From contig NZ_JAGFNU010000009.1 of NCBI RefSeq assembly GCF_018457175.1, positions 122,566 to 186,565 of the forward strand: 64,000 nt of DNA, given 5' to 3'. The notes below the pieces were generated by a model. The model was not told where the DNA came from. It saw nothing but the letters and a program-made list of their open reading frames with translations, and did not search any database. Every line of letters starts with the position of its first letter. Positions within the stretch are counted from its first letter, which is position 1. Both the position numbers and the translations under genes were made by a program. Positions 36,344 through 45,775 of this stretch are shown here, one piece after another. Source of the DNA: Pseudohalocynthiibacter aestuariivivens. GTDB lineage: Bacteria > Pseudomonadota > Alphaproteobacteria > Rhodobacterales > Rhodobacteraceae.

Positions 36344-37495
36344 ATGTCAAAAATCCGATTGTCCAAAAGCGTCGTCGATAAGCTTGCCCCCTGCCCTTTT
36401 GACACTGTTTACTGGGACACCTCATTGATTGGCTTTGGTGTACGCGTGAAGCCAAACAACACCAAAAGCTATGTCGTTCAATACCGAAGCAAAACCACGG
36501 GTAGATCTCGTAGAAAGACAATTGGACAACACGGCCCTCTAATGTCATTTGCACAGGCTAAGGAAATTGCGACGGGCCTTCTCTCCGACGTCCTCAGAGG
36601 TCAAGATCCAGTAGCAGAAGCCAAGTCAAAGCGAGATGCACCTTCTGTGCAGGACTTGGCTCTACAGTACTTGGAAATTCACGCGATCCCAAAAAAGCGC
36701 CCCAAAAGCGTTGCAAATGATCAATCTATGCTGAATCGCCTGATCTTGCCAAAGCTCGGCAATCACAGAGCCTCCGGAGTTGGTCATAAAGATATTCAGA
36801 CCCTTCACAATTCCCTCAAGCAAACACCCTATCAAGCCAACCGGGTTCTCTCTCTTCTTTCCAAGATGTTTGAACTTTCTATCAAATGGGGATGGCGCAC
36901 GGACAACCCGGTCAAGGGCGTTGAAAAATTTCACGAAGAAAAAAGGTATCGTTGGCTGTCGGATGACGAACTTGGCAGACTGGTCGTTGCCCTCAATCAG
37001 CATCAAAATCAAAAAGCTGCAAATGCAATTCGACTGCAACTACTGACAGGGGCACGAATTGGCGAAGTTTTAACCGCTCGATGGGTAGATTTTGATCTTG
37101 AGCGTGGCGTTTGGATCAAGCCTTCACACCACACGAAGCAAAAGCGGACGGAGCATTTGCCTCTCTCCACCGCTTCCCAAGAACTCCTAGCGGGGATATT
37201 TGACATCAAAAACGAAGGATCGGAATTTGTTTTCCCAGGCCGATCACCTCAAAAACCCCTTGTTGATCTCAAGAAATTTTGGCGCACTGTCGTTACAAAA
37301 GCTAAGATTCAAGACTATCGCATTCACGACAATCGCCACACGCATGCATCACAACTCGTTTCCAGCGGTATGAGCCTTGCTATTGTGGGGCGGCTACTAG
37401 GGCACACAAATCCAATGACGACACAGCGATATTCACATCTTGCAGATGATCCATTAAGAGCTGCTGCCGAGATTATGGCGTCGAAGCTCAAGTAA
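36344..37495 (+). CDS. Tyrosine recombinase (phage/island integrase)
   Basis: 383 residues, P4-type layout. The N-terminal arm-binding part (residues 1-95) has DTSLIGFGVRVKPNNTKSYVVQYR. The SAM-like core-binding domain covers about 100-190, and the catalytic domain has Arg238 (LTGARIGEVL), a beta-hairpin Lys near 265, His328 and Arg331 (HDNRHTHAS), His354 (LLGHTNP) and Tyr363 (RYSHL). All catalytic residues are present, so it may be active. Two TGCTTACC repeats (36301, 36312) just upstream could be arm sites. The tRNA 3'-half scar at 36128 is the likely attachment site. A 38-codon relic of the same gene type is at 23863. Confidence 0.95.
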   Translation: MSKIRLSKSVVDKLAPCPFDTVYWDTSLIGFGVRVKPNNTKSYVVQYRSKTTGRSRRKTIGQHGPLMSFAQAKEIATGLLSDVLRGQDPVAEAKSKRDAPSVQDLALQYLEIHAIPKKRPKSVANDQSMLNRLILPKLGNHRASGVGHKDIQTLHNSLKQTPYQANRVLSLLSKMFELSIKWGWRTDNPVKGVEKFHEEKRYRWLSDDELGRLVVALNQHQNQKAANAIRLQLLTGARIGEVLTARWVDFDLERGVWIKPSHHTKQKRTEHLPLSTASQELLAGIFDIKNEGSEFVFPGRSPQKPLVDLKKFWRTVVTKAKIQDYRIHDNRHTHASQLVSSGMSLAIVGRLLGHTNPMTTQRYSHLADDPLRAAAEIMASKLK

Positions 37496-37639
37496 CTTTA
37501 AAAAACCTTCTGCGTTCTAATCTGCTTTCGGCCCAAACCGATCGTTCGTGGACGGACGGCGAACTACCGCAACGAGCCCATTTTACCGAATGCTGCATTT
37601 CAAACGAACGGCGGCTATGATAATTTGGAGAGCATACAC

Positions 37640-38539
37640 TCAATCAGTATGTATGCCTTTGGCAAGTCGATCTGGCTTCATTTTTCGCAACCAATTCAAA
37701 AATGCTCGTTGTCGGGAATGTGTTCGGCGATCTGAGGGCCAGACGAGTTGATACGCGTGTGTTGCGCAGCTTTGGGATCCTATCCGATGGAGGCGTCCGT
37801 CCCCCAAAGCCTCTAGGCAAAGCGGTGTTCGTCCCATCCCGATACCCAGCCCGTTGATTACTGCGGCCTGTACTTGATCATAAGAACTCAAACGGCGGAA
37901 CTTCATGTTGTCGGCCAGTGGTATTCTTACCTCTGCGCTCCATCTTTCCCACTCATCCACATGCGCTTCATTCAGAATTATTGGGATGACCTGAAACGCC
38001 CGTTGCCAACCAAGTTCTCTAACTTGAACACTTAGTGCTTTTGTGGCGACTGGAAAAATCTCCTCATCGCAGAAGGGCTCTTGATTGCACCCGCGCCAAT
38101 CACCTGTGCTTCGACGCAACGCAAAATCGATCCCCTCATTTTTGAGGTCGCAGATCCGGTCGGTGGCGAATACCCGGAGTTCGACAGACGGATTCCCTTC
38201 ATAAAAAGAGGCAAGATTGGGTGCCAGCCAAAGAGAAGACAAAGTTTGTGGCGCGGAAATCGTTACGATGTTGCTTTTGTCTTGATTGACCAATTGCAAC
38301 CCGCGTTCAATTTCACGCAGGCCTGCGGAAACTGGCAAATAGAATACACGCCCGACCTCTGTAAGCATCGCGCCATTCCGCCCCCGCTCAAGTAGCTGCA
38401 CACCCATTTGCGCCTCCAGACGTGCGATCTGATGGCTCACAGCAGACTCGCTCACCCCGATTTGTTCAGCAGCAATACGAAATTGGCCTGTGTTGGCAAC
38501 GGCGACAAACGCGCGAAGGTTTTGGATGGGTGGAAACAT
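37640..38539 (-). CDS. LysR-family transcriptional regulator (GcvA-like)
   Basis: 299 residues. N-terminal HTH FPPIQNLRAFVAVANTGQFRI, then AAEQIGVSESAVSHQIARLEAQMG. The effector domain has VTISAPQTLSSLWLAPNLASF and a C-terminal YQLVWPSDRR of the GcvA/AmpR-like branch. It diverges from the alpha/beta hydrolase at 38634 with 94 bases between, which contain a short dyad ACGAA-AC-TTCGT (38562-38573). It probably controls that gene. Confidence 0.88.
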   Translation of the reverse strand: MFPPIQNLRAFVAVANTGQFRIAAEQIGVSESAVSHQIARLEAQMGVQLLERGRNGAMLTEVGRVFYLPVSAGLREIERGLQLVNQDKSNIVTISAPQTLSSLWLAPNLASFYEGNPSVELRVFATDRICDLKNEGIDFALRRSTGDWRGCNQEPFCDEEIFPVATKALSVQVRELGWQRAFQVIPIILNEAHVDEWERWSAEVRIPLADNMKFRRLSSYDQVQAAVINGLGIGMGRTPLCLEALGDGRLHRIGSQSCATHAYQLVWPSDRRTHSRQRAFLNWLRKMKPDRLAKGIHTD

Positions 38540-38633
38540 GACGATCCTTCATTCCCGCATGACGAAACTTCGTTCGACATATCGCCAAAAAAGCGAGATT
38601 TGTATCCCGAAATAGATGCTAAGGAAAGGTAAC

Positions 38634-39467
38634 ATGACAAAATTTGATTTAACGCAGCAATTTGAATCGACCAGCGGAAGTATAGCACACGATGTATTCG
38701 GAACGGGTCCTGATGTGGTTTTAGTCCATGGCACCCCTGTGAGTTCGGTAATCTGGCATGGAGTCATTAAGCGTTTGCAACATCGCTATCGATTTCATTT
38801 GCTTGATCTGCCCGGATATGGAGCTTCCGCCAAGTTTGAGGGTCAGGAAGTTCGGCTGAGGTCCTTCGCGCGCGTGCTGGCCGAATGGCTCGCCGCCAAA
38901 AACCTCTCGCACCCCGTCCTCGTTGGGCACGACTTTGGTGGGGCGACTGTGATGGGCGCTCACTTGATTGAGAAGGCGGATGTGAAAGCGATTTGTGTTA
39001 GTGATGGTGTTGTTCTGTCACCTTGGGGTACGCCCTTCTCGCGACATGTGAAAGAGAACGAAGAGACGTTTGCCAACGTACCGGAGTACATTCACCGTGC
39101 CGTTCTGGCAGCGCATTTAAACACCGCGGTGTCGCACAATCTGAATAGCGAAGTCTTGGATAGACTGATTGCACCTTGGCTAGGAAATGAAGGTCAGCGG
39201 GCCTACTATCGGCAGGTTGGACAGTATGATTACAAATACACCGAACAACTTGAACAGCTATATTCAAGCGTCACTGTTCCAACTACGGTGTTTTGGGGAG
39301 AAGAAGATCGCTGGGTCGACAGGTCGGAGGGCGAGCGGTTTGCCCAGATGTTGCCAGATACCATACTAAGAACGTTGCCGGATTCTGGCCACTTTGTAAT
39401 GCTCGATGCTCCAGGCTTGTTCTCAAGATACTTGGACGAATGGCTCAGCACAGTTTTCCAAGAGTAA
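38634..39467 (+). CDS. Alpha/beta-hydrolase (haloalkane dehalogenase-like subgroup)
   Basis: 277 residues from the ATG at 38634, with AAGGAAAGG upstream; an in-frame ATG at 38616 lacks a site. The oxyanion region is LVHGTPVSS. In the elbow GHDFGGA the nucleophile position is Asp (HD-F-G-G), as in dehalogenases and epoxide hydrolases. WGEEDRWVDRSEGE and DSGHFVMLDAP (catalytic His) follow. The Asp nucleophile points to C-halogen or epoxide hydrolysis rather than ester cleavage, but the halide-binding tryptophan pair is not evident (GHDFGG lacks the W of GHDWGG). The substrate is therefore unknown. It diverges from its likely LysR regulator. Confidence 0.82.
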   Translation: MTKFDLTQQFESTSGSIAHDVFGTGPDVVLVHGTPVSSVIWHGVIKRLQHRYRFHLLDLPGYGASAKFEGQEVRLRSFARVLAEWLAAKNLSHPVLVGHDFGGATVMGAHLIEKADVKAICVSDGVVLSPWGTPFSRHVKENEETFANVPEYIHRAVLAAHLNTAVSHNLNSEVLDRLIAPWLGNEGQRAYYRQVGQYDYKYTEQLEQLYSSVTVPTTVFWGEEDRWVDRSEGERFAQMLPDTILRTLPDSGHFVMLDAPGLFSRYLDEWLSTVFQE

Positions 39468-39769
39468 GAACTCATTACCACATTTGGCAACTCGCCCTTC
39501 ATCTCTTGATGAAGGGCTTTGACATATTGCAGTGACTGCCGAAAGGCCAAACTACTTCAAAGCTACGGTCTTAAATCGAGGGTCATGTCAGTGCGCAGAC
39601 CTCGCGGGCTGCCAAACCGACAGCCGACATTGGTACGAGTGCAGCGAAATGGTGCTCTGTTCCGCACATCTGACATCTGGGAATGACGCAGCGAATGGCC
39701 GCTTCCGCCCATCTCTGTTGGAGAGGATAGTGTAGTAAGCGCAGAAAGGCAGGGCCTCGCCTTGCTAGA
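39468..39769. other. Intergenic region without a supported gene
   Basis: About 300 bases. A weak hairpin follows the hydrolase stop (AACTCGCCCTTCATC...GATGAAGGGC, around 39488-39516), which may end its transcript. Nothing else is supported. Confidence 0.4.
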
Positions 39770-39946
39770 TCACTTCCGATCGCGCGCGGACTTTTCTTCT
39801 TTAGTCAGCTTGTTGTTCCAAGAATTGTTGCTCAAACCCAGCTCACTTGGCAGGGGTTTGGTTTTGCCAACGCTGACTTTGCCGCCTTTGTTCAGGAATT
39901 CCTGAATAAGCGCTTCATCCGTGGTATTTTTGGGGACTTGTTTCAT
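39770..39946 (-). CDS. Small hypothetical protein, 58 aa
   Basis: A complete frame begins MKQVPKNTTDEALIQEFLNK, followed by GGKVSVGKTKPLPSELGLSN, NSWNNKLTKEEKSARD and stop. It is strongly basic and asparagine/lysine-rich, with coding-like composition. I believe similar short proteins occur in other Rhodobacterales but cannot name a family. The ATG overlaps the stop of a preceding tiny frame (ATGA at 39943-39946), a sign of translational coupling. A DNA-binding or regulatory role would fit its charge. This is inference. Confidence 0.55.
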   Translation of the reverse strand: MKQVPKNTTDEALIQEFLNKGGKVSVGKTKPLPSELGLSNNSWNNKLTKEEKSARDRK

Positions 39947-40137
39947 GCAGACATGCCTAGACTACTTCGCATTCGTCTCGCAACACTGATCCCCCCGCCT
40001 CCTTTTTTTGGATTTTTGGCATAGGCGATGGCGTCAACACTTTTGGGGGTGGTGTCATCAGCGAACACTATGCGGGCGCCAAGCCGCTCTATGAGCACTC
40101 ACAATTTGCGTTGAATATCGCGTTCTTCGTTCGTCAT
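39943..40137 (-). pseudogene. Tiny upstream ORF, probably interrupted at codon 13
   Basis: From ATG 40137 the frame reads MTNEERDIQRKL, then TGA (40099-40101), then VLIERLGARIVFADDTTPKS, VDAIAYAKNPKKGGGG and on to a stop overlapping the 58-residue ORF. A GTG directly after the TGA (40098) would give a 51-residue product. It may be a broken 64-codon gene or a short GTG-started one. It is coupled to the gene at 39770. The first 12 residues recall the start of some transposase helper proteins, but the rest does not. Confidence 0.35.
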
Positions 40138-40323
40138 GAAAACTTCCTCCATCCCAAATCAGGGAATTTACAGGAAGTGTCCCGAGAGTCCGTACATATC
40201 TACATTGCATTCTACGAAGAAATTTTTTTTATAATCGAGTGTAAGTGAGTTGGTGTAACAATCGGAATTTCGCCTTTGCCAACTTGCAAGGTCTAGTTAG
40301 ACAATCAATACATTGGTTTTCAC

Positions 40324-41100
40324 TTGGATTGGATTTCCATGATACCGCTTCTGGGCCTCTCGATTACTGACCTAGTCTGGTGCGGGACCGTCCTATTTGT
40401 AGCGTCCTACATACGCGGCTATTCCGGGTTTGGTTTTACAGCGGTTCTCATGTCGGGGTTAACGATCTCGCTCCCGATCATCGAGATCGTACCGCTGTCG
40501 ATCGCTTTAGAATTAGCTGCCTCGTCCGGTCAGGCCCGTGGAATATTTTCTGACATTCGGTGGAAGCAACTTTCCATACTTCTGACTGCCGGTTTCGTTG
40601 GAACCCCAATAGGCGTCTATCTTCTCGGAATTCTTCCTGAAGATCCCCTTCGCATTTCAGTCCTCGCCTTTATCTTTATCTCAAGTTTTTATCTTATTTT
40701 CTCACACAAACGGTTACGCACATTGCCGTCATTGGTGCACGGATTGGTGGGTTTTGCCATCGGTATAGCCAACGGAGCAACTGCCTTAAGTGGTTTGGTT
40801 CTGGCGTTGTTTTTCAGCCTGACAGATGAAAAAGCCACGCGCATGCGCGCCACCATGATTGCATACTTGTTTGTGGCGGATGTTTGGGCGGGTGGATTTC
40901 TAGCTACTTCAGGGTTCTACGATGGTCTCACAGTCCACCGGATCTTGGTATCACTTCCACTGCTGGGTCTTGGTGTATGGCTTGGCTCTAGGCAGTTCGC
41001 ATCAACGGATCCAAAAACTTTCAGGGCCGTCGTTTTGTGGCTTTTGTTGATCTTAAGTGCCACCGGTCTGTTGTTCGTTACGACTGCAAACTTTCCCTGA
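40324..41100 (+). CDS. TauE/SafE-family membrane transporter
   Basis: 258 residues (TTG at 40324; ATG at 40339 is the alternative). It has about eight hydrophobic segments in two repeats. The first-repeat motif ASYIRGYSGFGFTAVLMSG and the second VGFAIGIANGATALSGLVLALFFS are typical of TauE/SafE, which export sulfite, sulfoacetate or related anions. There is no sulfur gene beside it, so the substrate is not fixed. It is transcribed alone. Confidence 0.85.
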   Translation: MDWISMIPLLGLSITDLVWCGTVLFVASYIRGYSGFGFTAVLMSGLTISLPIIEIVPLSIALELAASSGQARGIFSDIRWKQLSILLTAGFVGTPIGVYLLGILPEDPLRISVLAFIFISSFYLIFSHKRLRTLPSLVHGLVGFAIGIANGATALSGLVLALFFSLTDEKATRMRATMIAYLFVADVWAGGFLATSGFYDGLTVHRILVSLPLLGLGVWLGSRQFASTDPKTFRAVVLWLLLILSATGLLFVTTANFP

Positions 41101-41836
41101 TCCAGCCTACTTGGCGAGTAGCTGATATTTGCTTCGGTTTTTGAGATTTTAAAGATCTATATTAAATGCCCCCCGCAGCACTATAAATGTGCCATCAAAC
41201 ACCGACCCTAGGGTTGTCAGACTAGTTCGAACCAATCTCCGTTTGCCGCAAATAGGGCGCACTTATGCGGAACAAAGTTGGCGTCACTCGGCCAGACCAG
41301 CTGTGCGGTTAAGCTTGAATTTGGCCCAACTGTAGAGGTGGCGCTCCAAATTGAAGTGAGTGTAGTCAGAGGCTTGAACAGATACAAATTTCTGCAAACT
41401 TCGCATGTACGTGAAGCACTGCATCGCGCGCGGCCAGGGAAAGATTGACAAATGTCAGCACTCGGTCCCATTTTCTGGGCAAGAAGTTCGCTCGGTGAGT
41501 GGACGATCATATGCCATTCAGTTTCCAACATTTCTATTGGTGCTTTCAGACAGAAGCAAACCAGTCCCCACAGGCACGGCGAGTTTCTGAAACAACCGCT
41601 GCATACTGTCTAAAAAATGGCGCTACAGACTCCGATTTCGACGGGTGCGAGGCATAGCTCTCTCTTCGCTGAAATTGCGGATTCGAGCTCTCCTAACAAG
41701 TATTCAGCCAACGGTTCATCTTCTGATGTTCGATGGTGCGAATGATTGACAAACGTCAATGAGAAAAATTTGCAAACACCTAAGTTGTTTTCAGGGGAGC
41801 TTCGTTTACTTCCTTAGAAATTCTGGAGGACATACT
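41101..41836. other. Intergenic region upstream of the heat-shock block
   Basis: Over 700 bases. On the minus strand at about 41217-41330 a short frame reads LTAQLVWPSDANFVPH, which resembles the end of a GcvA-like LysR protein and may be a relic. Two similar dyads occur: TTGACAAATGTCAG at 41445-41458 and TTGACAAACGTCAA at 41746-41759, the latter about 80 bases before the Hsp20 start. No complete gene is supported. Confidence 0.45.
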
Positions 41837-42376
41837 ATGAACAAGAAAAGCGATATAGCCGTAAAAACAAAAGAAGACATGCCAGACGCATCAAGATCAC
41901 AATGGCACCCGTTGCTCGATCTGCGTGAAGAAATCGAAAACGTTTTTGACGAGTTTCAGGGAGGGTGGCCGTTTGGACGATTGGCGCGTCAATGGAAAGT
42001 TCCGACATTGTCCACGCCCTTTGATTTTGGCACCAAAGTCCCAGCTATAGACGTCATTGACAAGGAAAAGGAAGTTCAGATCAAAGCTGAGCTGCCCGGT
42101 ATGGACGAAAACGATATCGAAGTCGAACTTTCTGATCGCATGCTGACCATCCGCGGTGAAAAAAAGGAAGAACGCGAAGAGGGTGAGAAAGAAGGAAATT
42201 ACTATCTCTCCGAACGGCGCTATGGCTCCTTCACCCGATCGCTTGCTGTACCCGAAGGGGTTAACACAGACAAGGTTGATGCCTCTTTCAGCAAGGGTGT
42301 TTTGACGGTCACTTTACCAAAACTACCTGAAGCGAAAGCAAAAACGAAAAAGGTGAAGGTCAAAGCCAAAGCATAG
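41837..42376 (+). CDS. Small heat shock protein (Hsp20 family)
   Basis: 179 residues from the ATG at 41837, with GGAGG upstream; the frame is open earlier but without a site. Residues ~70-165 form the alpha-crystallin domain: PAIDVIDKEKEVQIKAELPG, MDENDIEVELSDRMLTIRGE, YYLSERRYGSFTRSLAVPEG and the GVLTVTLPK signature. The tail is lysine-rich, with no clear I-x-I anchor. It would hold unfolding proteins in the cytoplasm as an oligomer. It is first in a block with GroEL and HtrA on the same strand, and a terminator-like hairpin follows. Confidence 0.95.
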   Translation: MNKKSDIAVKTKEDMPDASRSQWHPLLDLREEIENVFDEFQGGWPFGRLARQWKVPTLSTPFDFGTKVPAIDVIDKEKEVQIKAELPGMDENDIEVELSDRMLTIRGEKKEEREEGEKEGNYYLSERRYGSFTRSLAVPEGVNTDKVDASFSKGVLTVTLPKLPEAKAKTKKVKVKAKA

Positions 42377-42473
42377 ATGGCCTTCGAATGACACTTGAGA
42401 AAGCTCCGGTCACCTTTAAATTTCCGGAACGAAACAGGTGGCGGAACTATTTTATGTCTGCCACCGACGATGT

Positions 42474-42504
42474 GCCCCCGCACCCCCAGGTATCACGCGG
42501 GGGC
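42474..42504 (+). terminator. Stem-loop after the Hsp20 gene
   Basis: The GC-rich stem GCCCCCGC/GCGGGGGC with a 15-base loop is followed by a short AT-rich stretch. A weaker hairpin GGTGGC...GCCACC (42438-42464) lies before it. It probably ends or reduces transcription between hsp20 and groEL. Confidence 0.55.
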
Positions 42505-42559
42505 CATCTTATTACTTAAATGCTTCAAGTTATTGCACTGAGCAAGTTGGGACTGCAAA

Positions 42560-44182
42560 ATGCCCTACAAAAATATAACATTCCGGTCAGACGCCCGACA
42601 GAAAATTTTACGCGGAACATCTGCCTTGGCCGACGCGGTGCGTGTAACGCTTGGGCCACGATCAAAATCTGTTCTCATCGAGAAAAAATGGGGTGCGCCA
42701 ATTGTCTGCGATGATGGTGTCACCATCGCCAAGGAAGTCGAGTTGAAAGATCCCGAGGAAAACCTGGGAGCGCGCATGCTTCGTCAGGCTGCCGAAACAA
42801 CAGGTGACGCGGTGGGTGACGGCACAAGCACCGCGACGATACTTGCCCATGCAATTTTCGCGGACGGAACACGGAACGTTGTGGCGGGCGCCAGTGCGGT
42901 CGAAATCAAACGAGGTCTTGAAAAAGGGTTGAATACCGTCGTCAAAACCCTGCAAGAAATGTCGAAACCCGTCGAAACAAAATTGGAAAAAGCACAGGTC
43001 GCCGCCATTTCCGCGCATAGCGATACAGTAATCGGCGAACTTATTGCTGACGCAATGGAAAAGGTTGGGAACGACGGTGTGATCACGGTGGAGGAATCGA
43101 AGACCACCGAAACCGTGCTGGATATTGTCGAAGGGATGCAATTTGATCACGGTTACATCTCCCCCTATTTCGTGACCGATGCGGCTAAAATGGAAGCTGT
43201 TTTAGAAGATCCATTGATCCTGTTATGTGACCGAAAAATTACAACGATGAATGACCTTGTTCCTTTACTGGAGCAGATTGTAAAAAGCGGAAATTCCCTC
43301 CTTATTATCGCAGAGGACGTAGATGGGGAAGCGCTCGCAACCCTGGTTGTAAATCAGATGCGGCGTGTTTTACCCAACGTTGCAGTCAAAGCACCGGGTT
43401 TTGGAGACAGGCGTAAAGCCATGCTAGAGGACATCGCAATTCTTGTCGGAGCTCAGATGGTTTCGTCAGATATTGGGCTCACGCTCGAAAAAGTTCAGCT
43501 TCCGCAGCTTGGGCGCGCCAGTCGCGTTGTCTGTGACGGCGACAAAACAACGATCGTCGGCGGCGCTGGCGAAAGCGCGGCGATCAAGGCCAGGGTTGAA
43601 CAAATTCACAACCTGATTGAAAAGACGACAAGCGATTATGACCGCGAGAAACTGGAAGAACGTGCTGCTAAACTCTCTGGTGGTGTTGCTGTTATCCGCG
43701 TGGGCGCGCCGACAGAAACTGAAATGAAACGAAAGAAAGAAGCGCTTGATGATGCGATTAATGCGACCAAAGCTGCCGTTTCCGAAGGGATAGTCCCAGG
43801 AGGCGGACTGGCACTTTTACGCTGCACGAAGCCTTTGGAAGACCTTGAAAAATCTGTCGAGGGTGACGAACGTACCGGTCTCCAGATACTGCGGCGCGCA
43901 CTTTCCGCACCGATGCGGCAGATCGCTGAAAATTCTGGCGTCGATGACGGCGTTGTTGTCGCCCAAAGTATGAACAGCAAAAAGAATGTCGGATATGACG
44001 CTGCAACAAATACATATGTAGATCTGGTTGACGCTGGCATCATTGACCCAACAAAGGTTGTACGTATCGCCCTTGAAAACGCTGTTTCTGTAGCCAGTGT
44101 TCTTTTGCTGACAGAAGCAACAATGACGGAAGTCCCCGAATCTGAAGAAAAAGGGCAACGAGAAAGCGCTGTAGGGATTTAG
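42560..44182 (+). CDS. groL: GroEL-type 60 kDa chaperonin, no adjacent groES
   Basis: 540 residues, group I chaperonin. The ATPase motif is [14 protein letters not shown] with the catalytic Asp in DGT, the early [19 protein letters not shown] and [20 protein letters not shown] are present, and [25 protein letters not shown] is typical. Changes from the housekeeping type are clear: [20 protein letters not shown] at the start, and a C-terminus [16 protein letters not shown] without the Gly-Gly-Met tail. No groES lies next to it. It is probably an extra, stress-linked copy, with the housekeeping groESL elsewhere in the genome. It lies between Hsp20 and HtrA. Confidence 0.95.
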   Translation: MPYKNITFRSDARQKILRGTSALADAVRVTLGPRSKSVLIEKKWGAPIVCDDGVTIAKEVELKDPEENLGARMLRQAAETTGDAVGDGTSTATILAHAIFADGTRNVVAGASAVEIKRGLEKGLNTVVKTLQEMSKPVETKLEKAQVAAISAHSDTVIGELIADAMEKVGNDGVITVEESKTTETVLDIVEGMQFDHGYISPYFVTDAAKMEAVLEDPLILLCDRKITTMNDLVPLLEQIVKSGNSLLIIAEDVDGEALATLVVNQMRRVLPNVAVKAPGFGDRRKAMLEDIAILVGAQMVSSDIGLTLEKVQLPQLGRASRVVCDGDKTTIVGGAGESAAIKARVEQIHNLIEKTTSDYDREKLEERAAKLSGGVAVIRVGAPTETEMKRKKEALDDAINATKAAVSEGIVPGGGLALLRCTKPLEDLEKSVEGDERTGLQILRRALSAPMRQIAENSGVDDGVVVAQSMNSKKNVGYDAATNTYVDLVDAGIIDPTKVVRIALENAVSVASVLLLTEATMTEVPESEEKGQRESAVGI

Positions 44183-44378
44183 GCAAAAAATAGGCCGTAG
44201 TATGCGTCACTATATAATTATTTTTCTAGATCTATATCGATTAGAGGCAGGTCCCCAGAAAAGGTTAAGAGCCAAGCGCATGTGTGATTTTCGTCAATGG
44301 AGTACGCAGTCCGCATAAGTTCACCGTCTCTAAGACAAAGACATTAGATGATATTTTGTGAAAATGGAGGGTTATCAG

Positions 44379-45761
44379 ATGGACAGGTTCTTTTTTAGAT
44401 TTCTTTTCATAAGTGTAACCTTGGTTTTTGTGAATGCTCAGGCGTTTCCGGCACAGGCACAGATTTTAGCTCAAACAGATGAACGTGGCATACCCACGAT
44501 TGCGCCCTTGCTGCAGAAAATCACTGACGCAGTTGTGAACATTGCTGTGGTCTCAGAGAAACCTATTCGAATGAACCCGCTGTTTAACGATCCCTTCTTT
44601 CGGCGTTACTTTGATTTTCCCGAACGCATGGAGCCACAGCGGCGTCTAAGTGCTGGCTCCGGCGTCGTTATTGACGCGGAAAAAGGTTATATTCTCACCA
44701 ACCATCACGTGATCGAAAATGGGGTCGAAATCACGGTGACGCTGAACGACCGACGAAACTTTAAGGCGGTGGTTATCGGCTCAGACAGTGCAACTGATAT
44801 TGCGCTTTTAAAAATTGACCCATCAGATTTGACCGCCCTGCAAATGGGAGATTCCTCGACTTTGCGGGTTGGTGATTTTGTTGTGGCGGTCGGTAACCCC
44901 TTCGGTTTGGGTCAGACTGTGACTTCCGGCATTATAAGTGCACTTGATCGTTCTGGTATCAACCCCGAAGGGTTTGAAGATTTCATTCAGACGGATGCAT
45001 CAATCAACCCAGGTAACTCAGGGGGAGCTCTTGTAACACTCGACGGCAATCTTGTCGGCATAAACTCGGCAATCATTGCCCCTTCTGGTGGCAACGTCGG
45101 AATAGGGTTTGCGGTGCCCATCAACATGGCACAACTGGTTATGGAGCAATTGATCGAATATGGCGAAGTCCGTCGTGGATTGCTTGGTGTTTCTGCACAG
45201 GATTTGACACCAGATTTGGCGGCCGCCCTTGACTTGGATACTACGCAAGGCGCGATCATTGTACAGGTAGAGCCGGGTTCTGCCGCAGAAAAGGCCGGGC
45301 TTTTGCCCGGTGATATCGTGATTGATGTCGATGGCGAAAGCATTGACGATTCTGGTGACCTGCGAAATATGGTCGGCCTGACAAAACCCGGAGAAACGCT
45401 TTGGATTACACTACTCAGAGATGGCGAATTGATGACGCTGGATACAACAATCGACATACCAACCGAACCCACGCGTACCGGAGTAGAAAGCCGCGTTAAC
45501 AGACTCACGGGTGCCGAATTCAAAGCCCTGAGTTCCGGAATGCAAGGCTTTGGAATTGTAGAAGGTGTGTCAGTCGTCTCAGTTCTCCGCCATAGTCCCG
45601 CAGCCAACGCAGGGTTGCGGGCAGGTGATGTAATAATGGCCGTAAACAAACAGAAAATATTGACTGTAGAGGAGCTATTTAGCGCTCTTCCCGATAACAG
45701 TTCTGCTGTAGCGCTCACGATTTTTCGTGGAGGAACAAGACTTTATCTTATTATTCGATAG
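44379..45761 (+). CDS. HtrA/DegP-family periplasmic serine protease
   Basis: 460 residues from the ATG at 44379 (GGAGGG upstream; the frame is open seven codons earlier). The Sec signal is MDRFFFRFLFISVTLVFVNA ending near AQA. The catalytic triad is His110 (TNHHVIENG), Asp140 (SATDIALLKI) and Ser214 (NPGNSGGALV). Two PDZ domains follow, at about 265-350 (GAIIVQVEPGSAAEKAGLLPG) and 370-460. It degrades or refolds damaged envelope proteins. Together with cytoplasmic Hsp20 and GroEL it forms a stress-protein block. Confidence 0.94.
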   Translation: MDRFFFRFLFISVTLVFVNAQAFPAQAQILAQTDERGIPTIAPLLQKITDAVVNIAVVSEKPIRMNPLFNDPFFRRYFDFPERMEPQRRLSAGSGVVIDAEKGYILTNHHVIENGVEITVTLNDRRNFKAVVIGSDSATDIALLKIDPSDLTALQMGDSSTLRVGDFVVAVGNPFGLGQTVTSGIISALDRSGINPEGFEDFIQTDASINPGNSGGALVTLDGNLVGINSAIIAPSGGNVGIGFAVPINMAQLVMEQLIEYGEVRRGLLGVSAQDLTPDLAAALDLDTTQGAIIVQVEPGSAAEKAGLLPGDIVIDVDGESIDDSGDLRNMVGLTKPGETLWITLLRDGELMTLDTTIDIPTEPTRTGVESRVNRLTGAEFKALSSGMQGFGIVEGVSVVSVLRHSPAANAGLRAGDVIMAVNKQKILTVEELFSALPDNSSAVALTIFRGGTRLYLIIR

Positions 45762-45775
45762 GTAAAAAAGTTTCT

